From: Bacteroidales bacterium
GTDB lineage: Bacteria > Bacteroidota > Bacteroidia > Bacteroidales > P3
Length of the DNA stretch: 43,371 bases
Direction of reading: 5' to 3'
NCBI GenBank assembly: GCA_900769785.1
Contig: CAAGHV010000167.1
Coordinates: 1-43,371, forward strand
The first letter of the stretch is position 1. The number at the start of each line of letters is the position of its first letter. The position numbers and the translations under genes were made by a program. The notes below the pieces were generated by a model that saw only the letters and a list, made by a program, of their open reading frames with translations, ran no database searches and had not been told where the DNA came from. Below are positions 42,032 through 43,371 of this stretch, piece by piece.

Positions 42032-42931
42032 ATGTCAGACAATATAAGTGCTAAACTAATTGACGGCAAAAAGATTGCAGCCGAAATAAAGAACGAGATT
42101 GCAGCTGAAGTAAGACAAATGGAAGCCGAAGGCAAACGTTGTCCACACTTGGCAGCCATATTAGTTGGCGACGATGGAGCCAGCAAAACATACGTTGCCT
42201 CTAAAGAAAAAGCTAGCAACGATGTAGGTTTTACTTCATCCGTTTACCGCTATCCCGAAAACATAAGTGAAAAAGAACTACTTGAAGCCGTTGACTTCCT
42301 AAACAACGACCCTGAAATAGACGGATTTATAATACAACTACCCCTTCCAAAACATATAAACGAAAGCAAAGTAATAGAAGCTGTAAGCCCTAGCAAAGAC
42401 GTTGACGGATTTAACCCCGTGAATGTAGGAAAGATGATATTGGGATTCTCTACTTTCCTACCAGCCACTCCATTTGGAATACAGATGCTATTGGAACGTG
42501 CCAACATTGATACAGTAGGCAAACACTGTGTGGTATTGGGTCGTAGCAACATAGTGGGCACCCCCATAGCCAATATGCTTTCGCGTAATGCTACTAACGC
42601 CAACTGTACCGTAACAGTATGCCACAGCAAAACCCAAAACCTATCTGAGATAACACGCCAAGCCGATATTCTTATTGTAGCAATAGGAAAACCATTCTTT
42701 GTTAAAGCCGATATGGTAAAGGAAGGTGCTACCGTTATAGACGTGGGCATACATCGTATCGAAGATAAAACCACCGAAAAAGGCTACCGCATAGTTGGCG
42801 ACGTAGATTTCGACAGCGTTGCTCCTAAGTGCAGCCACATAACTCCTGTACCGGGAGGTGTAGGACCTATGACAATAGTATCATTACTATCCAACACTCT
42901 AAAAGCATATCGCGAAAACAATAATAAATAG
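42032..42931 (+). CDS. folD: Bifunctional methylenetetrahydrofolate dehydrogenase/cyclohydrolase FolD
   Basis: 299 residues. Motifs: LAAILVGDDGASKTYVASKE with catalytic Lys in the YxxxK position, FIIQLPLPKHINESKV, PSKDVDGFNPVNVGKM, PATPFGIQMLLERANIDTVG, the NADP-binding VVLGRSNIVGTPIANMLSRN, and TPVPGGVGPMTIVSLLSNT near the C-terminus. FolD interconverts 5,10-methylene-, methenyl- and 10-formyl-tetrahydrofolate in the cytoplasm. The coenzyme-binding RS motif (GRSNIVG) favours NADP. Cotranscribed with ffh and queE. Confidence 0.97.
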   Translation: MSDNISAKLIDGKKIAAEIKNEIAAEVRQMEAEGKRCPHLAAILVGDDGASKTYVASKEKASNDVGFTSSVYRYPENISEKELLEAVDFLNNDPEIDGFIIQLPLPKHINESKVIEAVSPSKDVDGFNPVNVGKMILGFSTFLPATPFGIQMLLERANIDTVGKHCVVLGRSNIVGTPIANMLSRNATNANCTVTVCHSKTQNLSEITRQADILIVAIGKPFFVKADMVKEGATVIDVGIHRIEDKTTEKGYRIVGDVDFDSVAPKCSHITPVPGGVGPMTIVSLLSNTLKAYRENNNK

Positions 42932-42945
42932 TACATACACTACAC

Positions 42946-43371
42946 ATGACTATTGACAAAGATATGCTTCCGGTAATGGAAGAGTTTTATAGTTTGCAAG
43001 GCGAAGGGTACCATACCGGCGAAGCAGCATACTTTATCCGTGTAGGTGGATGTGACGTTGGATGCTACTTTTGCGATGTAAAAGAGGCATGGGATGCTGC
43101 CGTACACAACCCCACCAACGTATATGACATAGTTGAACGCGCCAAACAAGTGCCGTCCAAAGCAGTGATACTTACAGGTGGCGAACCTATGTTGTACAAT
43201 ATGGATAAGTTGTGCAGATTATTAAAGCGCGATGGCATACGTACTTTTCTAGAAACATCGGGCACATCACCACTAAGTGGAATATGGGATTGGATATGCC
43301 TTTCGCCAAAGGAGAACTTACCCACACTTCCAGAATTCTACAAAGTGGCAGGGGGGGGGGAAGAAAAAATA
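42946..43371 (+). CDS. queE: 7-carboxy-7-deazaguanine synthase QueE (3' end outside window)
   Basis: 142 residues are visible from ATG 42946. Radical SAM signature CDVGCYFCD (CX3CX2C ligating the 4Fe-4S cluster) after FYSLQGEGYHTGEAAYFIRV, then VILTGGEPMLYN (SAM-binding GGEP) and FLETSGTSPL. QueE rearranges 6-carboxytetrahydropterin, the QueD product, into 7-carboxy-7-deazaguanine. The last nine codons (VAGGGEEKI) come from a run of ten G and an A-rich tail and do not follow the family pattern (expected something like KVADELKVIV), so the true protein probably diverges at about 43350. Confidence 0.92.
   Translation, partial: MTIDKDMLPVMEEFYSLQGEGYHTGEAAYFIRVGGCDVGCYFCDVKEAWDAAVHNPTNVYDIVERAKQVPSKAVILTGGEPMLYNMDKLCRLLKRDGIRTFLETSGTSPLSGIWDWICLSPKENLPTLPEFYKVAGGGEEKI
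43351..43371. other. Poly-G run and A-rich end, probable sequence artefact
   Basis: Ten G in a row followed by AAGAAAAAATA at the very end, inside a gene where the family sequence would be expected to continue. Such runs are typical of no-signal calls in two-colour sequencing or low-quality contig ends. Confidence 0.7.

Noticed and set aside
1..43371. tRNA or rRNA genes
   Set aside because: No T-loop GGTTCRA-type motif with flanking acceptor pairing and no rRNA sequence was noticed; a dedicated covariance scan would be needed to be sure.

Overview
The window looks like a chromosomal stretch of a low-GC Bacteroidales-type bacterium (phylum Bacteroidota). The evidence is: many promoters matching the Bacteroidota -7 element TAnnTTTG; few Shine-Dalgarno sequences; a type IX secretion (T9SS) C-terminal sorting domain protein and a PorE-like TPR/PD40/OmpA protein; BspA-type leucine-rich repeats; and an alanine/lysine/glutamate-rich tail on ribosomal protein S16. 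Most genes strongly prefer the AUA isoleucine codon. No insertion sequence, phage gene, rRNA, tRNA or CRISPR array was found.

Layout, left to right. 1-3434 (minus): one probable operon of ECF sigma factor, anti-sigma-like protein, secreted protein, a 46-aa lipoprotein and a BspA-like surface protein that runs off the left edge. 3961-12471: housekeeping genes (tandem universal stress protein, SPOR protein, M20 dipeptidase, DUF454, NfeD-type protease, rpsP, DUF177-rpmF-plsX, DUF819 permease). 12472-18460 is the accessory part: a phased repeat array, a structured leader before a 41-aa peptide, a DUF1016 (YhcG-type) PDDEXK nuclease flanked by hairpins and direct repeats, two decayed cell-wall hydrolase genes, and lipoproteins of unknown function. 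18460-22053 (minus): a T9SS cargo protein followed 6 bp later by an O-antigen-ligase/TPR membrane protein. 22859-25725: cutC, an OppB-type permease, and a second copy of the structured leader before a lipoprotein gene. 25816-32233 (minus): miaA-hypothetical-wbqC, the PorE-like gene, and queD-AI-2E transporter. 32797-36077: a thioredoxin-fold protein, a frameshifted LuxR regulator facing a small membrane protein across a double operator, and a META-domain lipoprotein. 36097-43371: priA, nadE (minus), then ffh-folD-queE, with queE cut by the right edge.

The most unusual content is non-coding. Six intergenic regions carry arrays of short, mostly dyad-symmetric cores repeated three to five times at a period of 21 or 22 nt, close to two helical turns. 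They fall into several sequence families sharing one architecture. Two of them are copies of the same composite element of about 200 bp. Separately, two unrelated small genes share a promoter-proximal leader with three conserved blocks, a covarying hairpin, and an identical 29-nt block placed so that AGGGA lies 7-8 nt before each start codon. That is a candidate cis-regulatory RNA I cannot match to a known class. Protein-level oddities are an NAD synthetase whose glutaminase domain has lost its catalytic Glu and Cys, and a PorE-like protein with a C-terminal retropepsin-like domain lacking the DTG motif. The poly-G run at the right edge is probably an artefact.
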